From Palsa-504 sp963818225 (GTDB taxonomy: Bacteria; Actinomycetota; Actinomycetes; Streptosporangiales; Streptosporangiaceae), in NCBI GenBank assembly GCA_963818225.1, contig CAWFRO010000006.1, positions 1,178,001 to 1,242,000 on the forward strand: a stretch of DNA of 64,000 nt, given 5' to 3'. The stretch's first letter is position 1, and each line of letters starts with the position of its first letter. Below, piece by piece: positions 16,070 to 25,113 of this stretch. The notes under the pieces were generated by a model, which saw nothing but the letters and a program-made list of their open reading frames with translations, was not told the DNA's origin and did not search any database. Both the position numbers and the translations under genes were made by a program.

Positions 16070-18832
16070 TTAGGCCGCAGGACGGTCCGGCCCGAGGTGG
16101 TCAAGCGCGGCGCGCAGCTCGCGGCGGGAGGCGATGCCGAGCTTGGTGTAGATCTTGCGCAGGTGCCATTCGACCGTTCGCACGGACAGGAACAGCTGGG
16201 CGCAGATCTCGGCGTTGGTATGGCCGTCGCGGGCCAGCCGGGCGATATAAGCCTCCTGCGCGGTCAGGACAACCGTCGTCTCGGCGGTCCGCTTGCGAAC
16301 TGTCTCGCCGGTGGCGGCCAGCTCGCGCCGAGCCCGTTCGGCAAATGCGGCCACACCCATCGCGTCCAGCATCTCGTACGCAATCCTCAGCTGGCTGCGG
16401 GAGTCGGAGCGCCGGTTCTCCCGCCGCAGCCATTCCCCGTACAGCAGGTGGGCGCGGGCCAGCTCCACGCGAATCTGGGGCCGGTCAAGCCGGCTGATCG
16501 CCTCCCGGTAGCCGTCCTCGGCCTGCGCGCCGGCGCTCAGCAGCGCGCGTGACCTTGCCGCCAGCCCCAGCGCCCAGTCGGTACCGGCCGGGGTGGTCGT
16601 CTCGGTGAGGCGGCGGTAAGCGTCGGCCGCGGTCTCCGTCATACCGCTGTGGACGCCGGCCTCGACCAGCTCCACCAGAGCCCACCGATAGAAGCCCAGG
16701 TCTCCGTGGTACTCGGCGGCGCGTTCGGCGGCCGTCACGGCATCACGGGACAGGCCGAGGCCGTTGCTGAGCACCGCGCTGGCCCACTCGGCGCACGCTA
16801 TGCCGTAACCTTCACCGCGCTGGGTCACGTCCCGCATGATCGAACTGATCAACGCGGCGGCGGTGGCCTGGTTGCCGCGGAACGCGGCCAGGCTCAGCGC
16901 ACCGTAGTGCCAGGGCGGGTTGCCGGTGGCATCTTCAACCGTCCGGGTCTCGTCGAGCAGCGCGGCCGCGGCGGTCAGCTTGCCGGCGAACAGGAACGGG
17001 CGTATCCGGCGGTCGAGCGCGAGGGGCAGCTCGGCGAGCGCGCCGAGCTGCCGGACCAGCTGGACATAACGCCGGGACAGAAGTTCCCACCGTTCGTCGT
17101 CCCACACCTGCGAGGCCATCACGCAGGCCAGCCAGAGCCAGTGCGGCTCCTCGTCGGCCGGTGTGCTCTCCTCAGCGGCGGCCACCGCCTGCCGCAGCAA
17201 CGGCAGGGCGGCCGTATATCCCCGGGTGAAGAACGCGGTCAGGCCGTCGAGGAGGAGATCGGGCGGGCGCGGCTGGCCCAGCGGCGGGGGTGCGGTCACC
17301 GCGACGCGCGCCACCTCGAGAGTGCTGCCGCCCGGGCCGGCCAGGCGCCCTGCGTATATCGCCGCGGCCATGGCGTCGAGGTAGGTGGCGCGGGCCAGGC
17401 CGACGTCGATCCCCTCCAGCCGCTGGGCGGCCTGCAGCAACAGCAGCGGGGCTTCGCCGTCCCGCCTGGTGGCGGAGGCGAGCCGGGCCTCCACCAGCTG
17501 CATGCGGGCTTGCTCCAGGTGGCCGAGGGGTGCGGCCCTCGCTATGGCCAGCAGGTCTTGCGCGGCGCCGGCCGCCCCGGCCTGGACCTTGGCCTGGGCG
17601 GCCGTCAGCGCCCGTCCGGCTCGCCGCGTCGGGTCGCCAGTCAGCAGCGCCGCGCGTTCCAGGAAGGCGGCCGCCGCGGCGACTCCGCCCCGCGCCTGGG
17701 CCCGGCCCGCCGACCGCTCGAGCTCGGCGGCCACCTCCTCGTCGTAATCGAACGTGGCCTGGGCCAGATGCCAGGCGCGCCGGTCGGGATCGTCCTGCGG
17801 GTCGGTCACTGCGGCCAGCGCCGCGTGCAGTTCTTGCCGTTCGGCCTGTGAGGCCGAGCGATAGGCGGCGGAGCGGGTCAGCGGATGGCGGAACCGCACC
17901 CGGCCGTCGAACTCGACCAGTCCGGCCTCCACCGCCGGCCTGCCCGCCTGGAAACCGAGGCCCAGCCGCTCGGCCGCCCGCCACAGCAGTGACCGGTCGC
18001 CGGACGGGTCGGCCGCAGCCAGCTGCAGCAGCCGCCGGGCCTGGACGGGCAGGGCCTCCACCTGACGGGCGAAGCTGTCCTCGATCCGGCTGGTCAGCGG
18101 GGTGACGACGGGCAGGCCGAATCCGCCGGCCAGTTCCGCCGGGGTCAGCCCGCGCGGCAGCTCCAGCAACGCCAGCGGATTGCCGCGGGTCTCGGCCACG
18201 ATCAGGTCGCGGACCCGCGCGTCCAACGGACCGGCCAGGGCCGAGTCCAGCAGTGCCCGGGCGTGGTCGGCCCGCAGGCCCTCGATCACCAGCCCGGGTT
18301 GCGAGGCCAGCTCGGCACCCGGATCGCGGGCCGAGAAGACTAGCGCGACCGGGTCGGCGCCCAGGCGGCGCGCCACGAAACCCAGCGTCTGCTCCGATGC
18401 CCGGTCCAGCCACTGCTCGTCGTCGATCAGGCAGATCAGCGGCTGGTCGCCGGACACCTCGGCGAGCAGGCTGAGCACGGCCAGGCCGACCAGGAACCGG
18501 TCTGGCGCCGACCCGGCGGCGATGCCGAACGCGGTCCGGAGCGCCTCGCGCTGCGGGACCGGAATCCGGTCGAGGTGATCCAGCATCGGAGCGCACAGCT
18601 GGTGCAGCCCGGCGAAGGCCAGCTCCATTTCCGACTGCACGCCGGTGGCCCGTGCTATCCGGCATCCGCGCGCCCCTTCAGCCAGGTAGTCCAGCAGGGC
18701 TGTCTTGCCTACGCCGGGGTCGCCACGAACTACCAGCACCTGGCTTTCACCGGCGCGGACCGCGTCGACCAGTCGGTCCAGCACATCGCGCTCGCCCTCG
18801 CGGTCAGTCAGCCTCGCCATACGAACCGCCAC
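16070..18832 (-). CDS. Giant LuxR-family ATPase regulator (LAL type), 920 aa
   Basis: This is the third LAL-type regulator of the window. Walker A GDPGVGKT is at residues 37-44 and LICLIDDEQWLD forms the Walker B-like strand. The AETRGNPLALLELPRGLTP block is shared with the other paralogues, and a long TPR-like region follows. The C-terminal LuxR HTH reads TNAEICAQLFLS and RTVEWHLRKIYTKLGI. It is closest in N-terminal sequence to the gene at 5616. ATG 18832 has an alternative four codons downstream (18820). It is transcribed toward the carboxylesterase and away from the PLP/MBL genes. Confidence 0.88.
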   Translation of the reverse strand: MAVRMARLTDREGERDVLDRLVDAVRAGESQVLVVRGDPGVGKTALLDYLAEGARGCRIARATGVQSEMELAFAGLHQLCAPMLDHLDRIPVPQREALRTAFGIAAGSAPDRFLVGLAVLSLLAEVSGDQPLICLIDDEQWLDRASEQTLGFVARRLGADPVALVFSARDPGAELASQPGLVIEGLRADHARALLDSALAGPLDARVRDLIVAETRGNPLALLELPRGLTPAELAGGFGLPVVTPLTSRIEDSFARQVEALPVQARRLLQLAAADPSGDRSLLWRAAERLGLGFQAGRPAVEAGLVEFDGRVRFRHPLTRSAAYRSASQAERQELHAALAAVTDPQDDPDRRAWHLAQATFDYDEEVAAELERSAGRAQARGGVAAAAAFLERAALLTGDPTRRAGRALTAAQAKVQAGAAGAAQDLLAIARAAPLGHLEQARMQLVEARLASATRRDGEAPLLLLQAAQRLEGIDVGLARATYLDAMAAAIYAGRLAGPGGSTLEVARVAVTAPPPLGQPRPPDLLLDGLTAFFTRGYTAALPLLRQAVAAAEESTPADEEPHWLWLACVMASQVWDDERWELLSRRYVQLVRQLGALAELPLALDRRIRPFLFAGKLTAAAALLDETRTVEDATGNPPWHYGALSLAAFRGNQATAAALISSIMRDVTQRGEGYGIACAEWASAVLSNGLGLSRDAVTAAERAAEYHGDLGFYRWALVELVEAGVHSGMTETAADAYRRLTETTTPAGTDWALGLAARSRALLSAGAQAEDGYREAISRLDRPQIRVELARAHLLYGEWLRRENRRSDSRSQLRIAYEMLDAMGVAAFAERARRELAATGETVRKRTAETTVVLTAQEAYIARLARDGHTNAEICAQLFLSVRTVEWHLRKIYTKLGIASRRELRAALDHLGPDRPAA

Positions 18833-18887
18833 GTAGCGGCCGAGTAGGGATCCACCTCAGCATTGTGACGTATCGGCGATAACTGGC

Positions 18888-20279
18888 CTAGCTGTCACGC
18901 CCTTCTCCGGCGGCCAGGACTCGGGCAGCAGCGATGATGACCGCCGCGCTTCGCCTGATGTCCTCGGCCGTCGTGGCCCATCCCGAGATGCTGATCCTCA
19001 TCGCCGGGCGGTCCTGCCACACGGTAGGCCCGCACCAGCACGTCCCGTCCTGCTGGACAGCCGCGATCAGGGCCCGGGTCTGGCTGTCGGTGGCCGCCCG
19101 GACGAGCACCTGGTTGAGTACGACGTCGTTCACCACCTCAAGGCCCGCCTGGCTGAGGCACGCGGCCATCACCTGGGCATGGCCGCAGGTGCGGATGATG
19201 AGCTCGGTCACGCCCCGGCGGCCAAGCGTGCGCAGCACGGCCCATACCTCCACCTGCCGGGCACGCTGCGAGGACTGGGGGGTGTGATTCGTCGGCTCGA
19301 AGCCGTCGTCGGGTGGCAGGTAGCCGGCGGCCGCGGCGAAGCTGCGGCGAAGGTCGCCGGGCCGCCGGACCAGGGCGATGCCGCAGTCATACGGGACGTT
19401 GAGCCACTTGTGCCCGTCGGTGGCCCACGAGTCGGCGCCGGTCAGGCCCGCGGTCAGGTGAGAACGCGACGGATCCGCCAAGGCCCAAAGGCCGAAGGCG
19501 CCATCAACGTGCATCCAGGCCTGATGCTGCTGAGCCCATTCATGGACGGCCGGGAAGGGATCGAAGGCACCGGTGTTGACCTCACCGGCCTGGGCGCAGA
19601 TCACCGCCGGGCCGGTCACGTCATCGGGCAGGCCGTCGGCGCGCATCCGCCCCTGGTCATCGGCTGGCACCCGGCGCACCCGGTCACGTCCGACGCCGAG
19701 CAGGCCCAGGGCCTTGACCACGGTGGAGTGCGCCCTCTCCCCGATGACCACGGTCAGTTCCGGTGCCCCGAACAGGCCGTCGGCCTGCACATCCCAGCCG
19801 GCCCGGGCCAGCTGATAATCGCGCGCCGCGGCCAGGGCGGTGGTGTTGGCCATAGACGCCCCGGACACGAACACCGAGGCCGTCCCGGCAGGCAGACCGA
19901 GCAGGTCAGCCAGCCAAGCGGTCACTACATCGTGCAGGCGGGCGCCGACCGGTGACATTACCGGCAGCGCCACGTCCTGATCCCAGGCCGTGGCCAGCCA
20001 GGCGGCCGCCACCGCGACCGGGAAAGAGCCGCCGATGACGAACCCGAAATACCGGCCGCCCGCGCTGGCCACGGTGGCGGACGACCCCGCCTCGTCGAGC
20101 AGGGCCAGCGTGGCGGCTGGATCTCCGGATGTCTCCGGCAACGGCTCGTCGAACCGGGCCAGACCGGCCAGCGCGGCATCGTCCGGGGCGACACGGCGCT
20201 CATCGAGGCCGGCGAGGTAGCGCCCGGCCCGCTGGGCGGCATCGCCCAGCAGGGCCTGGACTTCCGAGAAGTCGGGCAT
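18888..20279 (-). CDS. PLP-dependent group II decarboxylase-family protein, 463 aa
   Basis: This is a fold-type I pyridoxal-phosphate enzyme of the aromatic-L-amino-acid/glutamate decarboxylase family. SGASMANTTALAAARD (139-154) binds the cofactor phosphate and ERAHST (181-186) holds the ring-stacking His184. HVDGAFG has Asp259 that pairs with the pyridine nitrogen, and ATDGHKW carries the Schiff-base Lys291. It would decarboxylate or cleave an amino acid, but the substrate cannot be told. The gene begins three bases after the stop of the MBL-fold gene, so the two form an operon and may act in one pathway. Confidence 0.88.
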   Translation of the reverse strand: MPDFSEVQALLGDAAQRAGRYLAGLDERRVAPDDAALAGLARFDEPLPETSGDPAATLALLDEAGSSATVASAGGRYFGFVIGGSFPVAVAAAWLATAWDQDVALPVMSPVGARLHDVVTAWLADLLGLPAGTASVFVSGASMANTTALAAARDYQLARAGWDVQADGLFGAPELTVVIGERAHSTVVKALGLLGVGRDRVRRVPADDQGRMRADGLPDDVTGPAVICAQAGEVNTGAFDPFPAVHEWAQQHQAWMHVDGAFGLWALADPSRSHLTAGLTGADSWATDGHKWLNVPYDCGIALVRRPGDLRRSFAAAAGYLPPDDGFEPTNHTPQSSQRARQVEVWAVLRTLGRRGVTELIIRTCGHAQVMAACLSQAGLEVVNDVVLNQVLVRAATDSQTRALIAAVQQDGTCWCGPTVWQDRPAMRISISGWATTAEDIRRSAAVIIAAARVLAAGEGRDS

Positions 20280-20282
20280 GGC

Positions 20283-21176
20283 TCAGAGCCAGGAACTGAG
20301 GACGATCTGGGCCAGCTTCTGTTCGGGATGCTCGCGGACACCATAAAGCGCGCGGGCCGTCACCCACAGAATCAATCGCCCCAGATAGTCCGGGTACCGC
20401 TCGATCTTGGCGCCGAAATAGCCGACGGCGGTGCTCTGGGTGCGCAGCAGCTCCTCCGCGTCGTCCAGGTACTGGCGGGTCTCCGCGATCGTCCGCTTCG
20501 CGTCGTCGTCGAGCCGCTTGTCCTGATGCCCGCACACGATGTGCCGGGGCGCGAGCGCCTCGACCTTATCGATCGCGTCCCGCCATGGGCCGAAGCCGCT
20601 GACCGCGCTCTGGGCGAGGTACATGTGAACCCGGTTGTAGATCACATCCCCGGCCACAACCAGCCCGAGATCCGGGACGTGCAGGACGCTGTTGTCCTCG
20701 GCATCTGCGTGACCGACTCCGACCATCACCAGCTCATGGCCCTCGAGCGTGAGCCGGTCATCCGCGACCGTTACCGCAGTGACCGGCGAGGGCGGGATCA
20801 GCCCCGGGTAGAGCTGGTCCCACAGCAGCGGGCGGGTCGCCACGCTGCCCTGCATCTGCGCGATCGTGCCTGCGCTGGCGACGACACGCGCCCCGAATCG
20901 TTCGGCCAGGAGCCCGGCGGCGAACCAGTGATCGCCGTGTCCGTGGGTGATGAAGATGTCGGTTAGGTTCCGGCCGCCGGCGGCCACCCAGTCGCCGAGC
21001 ACGCGAGCCTGATCTCCCGTCATCCCGGGGTCGGTGAGCACCGCGTCCCGGCTGCCGTAGATCAGCGTGCTGGCCATGGGAGAGAACCGCTTCGGCTCTC
21101 CATTCGGAAGGAAGCCGTCCTGGGGCGGCGGGTCGTTGACGAATACGTCGTAGGCGAGGTTCCCGGCTGGATTCAT
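20283..21176 (-). CDS. MBL-fold metallo-hydrolase, 297 aa
   Basis: This is a metallo-beta-lactamase-fold hydrolase with the metal motif THGHGDHW (His78, His80, Asp82, His83). Further metal ligands are likely in GVGHADAEDN and VVAGDVIYN. The C-terminal helical region (about 215-297) is longer than in minimal members. I chose the start at 21176 (MNPAGNLAYDVF) because AAGGAG precedes it. An upstream in-frame ATG at 21272 lacks a site. It is coupled to the PLP enzyme three bases downstream. A role in hydrolysing an ester or lactone is plausible for the fold, but the substrate is unknown. Confidence 0.85.
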   Translation of the reverse strand: MNPAGNLAYDVFVNDPPPQDGFLPNGEPKRFSPMASTLIYGSRDAVLTDPGMTGDQARVLGDWVAAGGRNLTDIFITHGHGDHWFAAGLLAERFGARVVASAGTIAQMQGSVATRPLLWDQLYPGLIPPSPVTAVTVADDRLTLEGHELVMVGVGHADAEDNSVLHVPDLGLVVAGDVIYNRVHMYLAQSAVSGFGPWRDAIDKVEALAPRHIVCGHQDKRLDDDAKRTIAETRQYLDDAEELLRTQSTAVGYFGAKIERYPDYLGRLILWVTARALYGVREHPEQKLAQIVLSSWL

Positions 21177-21397
21177 GGTTCGCTCCTTGATCGCGACTGT
21201 GCCCGCTTCCACGATCCCGCGCTCGATAGGCCCGTCGCACCCGTGAGGGACGCTGGTGTCCGGATCCGGCACGCGGGAGCCAGCGTCCGCGGCGGCCAGT
21301 ACCAGTGGCCGATCCGGACCAGTGCCTGTCAGCGGCTCGACGGACCCCGCACATCACGACAGTGGGATCTGAAGACGGCAGAGAGGGAACGACAGCC

Positions 21398-21775
21398 ATG
21401 ACACCGGACACACCCGCGACAGACATGAGCGTCGAGGGCAAGGTCAACCAGCTGCGGGAACTGTTCGCCCACGCGCCGGAAATAGGCAAGAGGGCGCTGG
21501 AGAACGTCCTCAGCCGGCTGGGTAAGGTCTCGGAGCTGACGATCATCGTTCCGTTCGCGCCCGGCGGGGCCCAGCGCCTGCGCGCGTTTCTGCAGCTGTT
21601 CGGCGGCAACCTGGCTGGCGCGGACGACGTCGGCACCGTTCATGACATGCACTTCGTGTTCCTGGACAACGACACCAGGATGCTGTTCGCCACCGCCTAT
21701 GACGGTGACTGGGACGCCTCCATCGACGACTTCGCGACGAAGATCCCGGTCGGCCGGGGTGCAGTGGGCCGGTGA
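21398..21775 (+). CDS. Conserved hypothetical protein, probably C-terminally shortened, 125 aa
   Basis: The product contains FAPGGAQRLRAFL and DMHFVFLDNDTRMLFATAYDGDWDASIDDF. I recall similar segments in actinobacterial proteins of about 170 residues that continue past this point. Here the protein ends shortly after ATKIP with unrelated residues (VGRGAVGR), so it may be truncated by an indel or rearrangement. ATG 21398 (MTPDTPATD) is preceded by GAGAGGGA. It is divergent from the MBL gene and lies upstream of the PPOX/DGPF/sigma genes on the same strand, 215 bases away. No function is assigned. Confidence 0.6.
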   Translation: MTPDTPATDMSVEGKVNQLRELFAHAPEIGKRALENVLSRLGKVSELTIIVPFAPGGAQRLRAFLQLFGGNLAGADDVGTVHDMHFVFLDNDTRMLFATAYDGDWDASIDDFATKIPVGRGAVGR

Positions 21776-21990
21776 CCGGGACCGGTGCCAGGTCGCGCTA
21801 AGGCGTGGCGCACTCTCCTGGCCGAGCGCACGGGCGGGGATCCTATTGGAGCGGCTGTGAGAACCATGCGGTGACGGCCAGAACCAGATCGTGAAGATCG
21901 GGGCGTCTCGGGTGTCGAGGATGTGGCGCCGGCTTCGTCCCAGGGCGTGAGTGGCCACGACGGGCCACGTGAGCAACGAGGAGGCCAACC

Positions 21991-22488
21991 GTGCAGCCGG
22001 ATGAGATCGCCGAGATCCTGAACCGCCCGATCAGCCAGGAATTGCTGGCCCGCGACCTGACCCGTCTGGCCTACGTCGCCAAAGACGGAACGCCGCGTTC
22101 GATTCCGATCGCGTTCACCTGGAACGGCTCCGAGATCGTCATGTGCACCTCGAAGAACGCCCCGAAGCTTCCTGCTCTGCGCCACAGTCCGGCGGTCGCC
22201 CTGACGATCGACACTGAGGTGCACCCGCCGAAGATCCTGCTGATCCGCGGTCAGGCAGAGCTGGAGGTCGTCGACGGCATCCCGGACGAGTACCTCCAGA
22301 TCAACGGCACCTACGAGATGACGGCCGAGCAACGGGTCGAGTGGGAGGCCGAGGTCCGTTCACTCTACGACGGCATGGTCCGGATCATCGTGATCCCGAC
22401 CTGGGCGAAACTGATTGACTTCGACACGACCCTCCCCAGCGCGGTCGAGGAGCTGGTCCGGCAGCGAAGCGAACGTCAGCGCGGCTAA
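21991..22488 (+). CDS. PPOX-class flavin/F420-binding protein, 165 aa
   Basis: This is a split-barrel protein of the pyridoxamine 5'-phosphate oxidase superfamily. The first half has VAKDGTPRSIPIAFTWNG and MCTSKNAPKL, and the core beta segment LRHSPAVALTIDTEVHPPKILLIRGQAEL is typical of PPOX proteins that bind FMN or F420. The C-terminal helix pair may cover the cofactor. GTG 21991 is supported by GAGGAGG about seven bases upstream. It is followed after 30 bases by the DGPF/YciI gene and then the ECF42 sigma gene, so the three may be expressed together. Reductase, oxidase or binding role is not decidable. Confidence 0.82.
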   Translation: MQPDEIAEILNRPISQELLARDLTRLAYVAKDGTPRSIPIAFTWNGSEIVMCTSKNAPKLPALRHSPAVALTIDTEVHPPKILLIRGQAELEVVDGIPDEYLQINGTYEMTAEQRVEWEAEVRSLYDGMVRIIVIPTWAKLIDFDTTLPSAVEELVRQRSERQRG

Positions 22489-22518
22489 TCGAGTGCCTAC
22501 AAGGTAAGGAGAACATCC

Positions 22519-22926
22519 ATGAAATACCTGCTGCTGAAGCACTACCGCGGCGGCCCGGCCCCCGCTGCCGACTGGCCGCCGATGGACCAGTGGACGCCGG
22601 AGGAGGTCGACGCGCACGTGCAGTTCATGCGCGACTTCGCGGCCCGCCTGCAGGAGACAGGTGAATTCGTCGACACCCAGGCACTGGCGGCTGAGGGTAC
22701 GTTTGTGCGGTACGACGGCGAAGGGCGCCCACCGGTGACCGATGGTCCGTTCGCCGAGACCAAGGACCTCATCGCCGGCTGGTACATCATCGACGTGGAG
22801 TCCTGGGATCGCGCGGTCCAGCTGGCCGGGGAGCTGTCCGCCGCTCCCGGGCCCGGCGGCAAACCGATCCATGAGTGGCTCGAGGTCCGGCCGTTTCTCG
22901 GCGAGTCACCCACGGTCACTGAGTGA
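22519..22926 (+). CDS. YciI-like DGPF-domain protein, 135 aa
   Basis: This is a small YCII/DGPF-family protein that starts MKYLLLKHY and contains the signature VTDGPFAETKDLIAGWYIIDVES (residues about 73-95). The rest of the ferredoxin-like fold is present and the length is normal. DGPF proteins are the known partners of ECF42 sigma factors, which lie directly downstream in most actinomycetes. Here the sigma gene starts at GTG 22923, overlapping this stop by four bases (GTGA). ATG 22519 has a clear AAGGAG upstream. The biochemical role is not established. Confidence 0.9.
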   Translation: MKYLLLKHYRGGPAPAADWPPMDQWTPEEVDAHVQFMRDFAARLQETGEFVDTQALAAEGTFVRYDGEGRPPVTDGPFAETKDLIAGWYIIDVESWDRAVQLAGELSAAPGPGGKPIHEWLEVRPFLGESPTVTE

Positions 22927-24068
22927 ACGAGCCGCTGCTGCGGGAGTTGGTACCCGCGGTGATCGGTGTCCTCGTCCGGCGCGGCGCTGACTTCGCGTCG
23001 GCCGAGGACGCCGTGCAGGAGGCCCTGATCCGGGCGCTGGACACCTGGCCGGACGATCCGCCGCGCGATCCGAAAGCATGGCTCGTCGCGGTCGGGTGGC
23101 GCAAGTTCCTCGACGCCGCTCGCGCCGACGCATCGCGGCGAGGGCGGCAACTCGCGGTGGAGGTCGAGCCTCCCGCCGGTCCGGCGCCCGCCACGGACGA
23201 CACGCTGCGGCTCTATTTCCTGTGTGCGCACCCCGCGCTGCCTTCGGCCCCGGCCGTCGCGTTGACGTTGCGGGCGGTCGGTGGGCTGACCACCCGGCAG
23301 ATCGCGACGGCATACCTCGTGCCCGAGGTGACCATGGCGCAGCGGATCAGCCGGGCGAAGCGGCGGATCGCGGGGCTGCCGCTCGACCAGCCCGGTGACC
23401 TCGGGACGGTACTGCGCGTGCTCTACCTCGTCTTCAACGAGGGATACAGCGGAGACATCGACCTGGCGGCTGAGGCGATCCGCCTCACCCGCCAGCTCGC
23501 CGCGCTGACCGACGAGCCCGAGGTCGCTGGGCTGCTAGCGCTCATGCTGCTGCACCATGCGCGCCGCCCGTCCCGCACCGGCCCGGGAGGCCGCCTGGTA
23601 CCGCTTGGTGAACAGGACCGGTTGCGCTGGGACACCGGCATGATCACAGAGGGGGTGGCGATCCTGCAGGCCGCGCTGGCCCGCGACCGGCTGGGCGAGT
23701 ACCAGGCACAAGCCGCGATCGCCGCCCTGCACGCGGACGCCCGGACGGCTTCCGAGACGGACTGGGTGCAGATCGTGGAGTGGTACGACGAGCTGCTGCT
23801 CCTCACCGGCAGCCCGGTGGTTCGGCTCAACCGCGCGGTTGCGGTCGGGGAGGCCGACGGACCACAGGCCGGCCTGACGGCACTGGCCGACGTGCACCCC
23901 GACCTGCCACGTTACGCCGCGGTGGCGGCATACCTGCACGAACACGCCGGTCACCTCGAGCGCGCCGCCGAGCTGTACGCCGAGGCTTCCCGCGCCGCTA
24001 CCAGCGTGCCGGAGCGCGACCACCTCACCCGGGAGGCCGCACGGGTGCGGCATCTACTGCGTCCCTGA
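22923..24068 (+). CDS. ECF42-type sigma factor with C-terminal extension, 381 aa
   Basis: This is an RNA polymerase sigma-70 family ECF sigma factor. Region 2 includes DAVQEALIRAL (30-40), and region 4 (about 110-170) has the LTTRQIATAYLVPEVTMAQ HTH. The extension (about 180-381) contains the VFNEGYSGD motif characteristic of the ECF42 group and TPR-like helices (Ala-rich pairs such as YAAVAAYLHEHAG). ECF42 factors have no anti-sigma factor gene beside them, and the extension is thought to regulate them. Translational coupling to the DGPF gene is shown by the GTGA overlap. It probably drives the DGPF gene itself, but I could not identify a target promoter. Confidence 0.9.
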   Translation: MNEPLLRELVPAVIGVLVRRGADFASAEDAVQEALIRALDTWPDDPPRDPKAWLVAVGWRKFLDAARADASRRGRQLAVEVEPPAGPAPATDDTLRLYFLCAHPALPSAPAVALTLRAVGGLTTRQIATAYLVPEVTMAQRISRAKRRIAGLPLDQPGDLGTVLRVLYLVFNEGYSGDIDLAAEAIRLTRQLAALTDEPEVAGLLALMLLHHARRPSRTGPGGRLVPLGEQDRLRWDTGMITEGVAILQAALARDRLGEYQAQAAIAALHADARTASETDWVQIVEWYDELLLLTGSPVVRLNRAVAVGEADGPQAGLTALADVHPDLPRYAAVAAYLHEHAGHLERAAELYAEASRAATSVPERDHLTREAARVRHLLRP

Positions 24069-24211
24069 GCGTGGCATCGTCAGCTCCGTCCCGCGACCGA
24101 CGCGAACCAATGCCGCACCCTGGCGTCATCGCCTAGCTGCTCACCTTCGCCGGGCCGCTCATGATCTCGAAACTGTCACAGGCAGACCGGCCCGTCATGA
24201 CTGAGTACTCC

Positions 24212-25066
24212 TCAGGCATCCCCGGCCTCGCCCTCATGCTCACGGGCGGCTGGGTGCGCGGCCCAGAAGTCCGTAACGAGGGCAGTGAGTTCGGCGGGGC
24301 ATTCGAGCGAGGGGAGGGCACGTGATCCGGTGAGGATGGCTGAGCGGGCGTCCTTCATCGCGGCCGCGGCCTCGGCGCACTCAGTGGGACTCCATTCACC
24401 CCGGTCGTCGGTAGCGATCATTAGGGTGGGGCATGTGACCCGTGCGGCGGCCCAGGCCAGGTCCGTCCGGTTAAGGACTCCGGAGTGGACCGTTCGCGCG
24501 ATGGCACTTCGGTTGGTCCGGGACATGGGGGTGACGACTGCGTCGACGGCCTCTGGGTCGGTGCGCCGGGTGAGGTCAGTGAGCATCCCGTCCAGCAGTC
24601 CCTGGCGTACGGGACCGTGCATCCCGATGGCGCGGTAGACCGGGAGCAGCATTTTCACCTGCCGCCGCATCGGCGGACTCGCTGCCTGGATCGGCGTGCT
24701 GACGGTGATCAGGCTGCGTACCAGCTCCGGTCGGGTTGCAGCCAGTTGCAACCCGACGTGGCCGCCCCACGCGCTGCCCAGCCAGTCGATGGGACCCGCG
24801 CCCAGCTCGCTGTGAACCTGCGAGACGGCCGCGACGGCTCCCTGCATGCACCAGTCGTTGAAGTCATCTGCCACGCGGTCGAGATCTGCGCTTTCCCCGA
24901 AGGACCACCCGTCGATCATCACCAGGGTGCGTCTCCGGCTAAGGTCGCTCGTCATGCGCTCCCAGCTCCTCGAGTCAGTGAACATGCTGTGCCACAGGAC
25001 GGCGACGGGGGACGGCCCGGGGATGACCCGGGCGGCGAGCTGGCCGTATCTCGTGTCGATGCGCAT
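24212..25066 (-). CDS. Alpha/beta-hydrolase-fold protein lacking catalytic Ser and His, 284 aa
   Basis: The sequence follows the alpha/beta-hydrolase order: an N-terminal strand with LWHSMFTDSRSW, then MIDGWSFGES, the nucleophile elbow, and late DDRGEW. The elbow is GSAWGG (residues 97-102), so the nucleophile position (99) is Ala where family members have Ser. The segment that should give the catalytic His reads GSRALPSLECPAEL with no His. The DNA reading frame around the elbow is clear, so this is not a frame artefact. It could bind a ligand without hydrolysing it. It is divergent from a TetR regulator and the shared gap holds a palindrome, so TetR probably controls it. The start is only three bases from that palindrome. 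Confidence 0.8.
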   Translation of the reverse strand: MRIDTRYGQLAARVIPGPSPVAVLWHSMFTDSRSWERMTSDLSRRRTLVMIDGWSFGESADLDRVADDFNDWCMQGAVAAVSQVHSELGAGPIDWLGSAWGGHVGLQLAATRPELVRSLITVSTPIQAASPPMRRQVKMLLPVYRAIGMHGPVRQGLLDGMLTDLTRRTDPEAVDAVVTPMSRTNRSAIARTVHSGVLNRTDLAWAAARVTCPTLMIATDDRGEWSPTECAEAAAAMKDARSAILTGSRALPSLECPAELTALVTDFWAAHPAAREHEGEAGDA

Positions 25067-25068
25067 AA

Positions 25069-25095
25069 TTTCACTGTATCGTCAGTACATTGAAA
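25069..25095. promoter_or_regulatory. Palindromic operator-like site between hydrolase and TetR genes
   Basis: TTTCACTGTA (25069-25078) and TACATTGAAA (25086-25095) are inverted with one mismatch around a seven-base spacer. The 27-bp palindrome lies between the start of the minus-strand hydrolase-fold gene (25066) and the TetR gene. It overlaps the alternative TTG start of the regulator at 25090, which argues for the GTG at 25114. Size and placement fit a TetR-family operator. Confidence 0.65.
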
Positions 25096-25113
25096 GTAAC
25101 TAGACTGGCCCGT

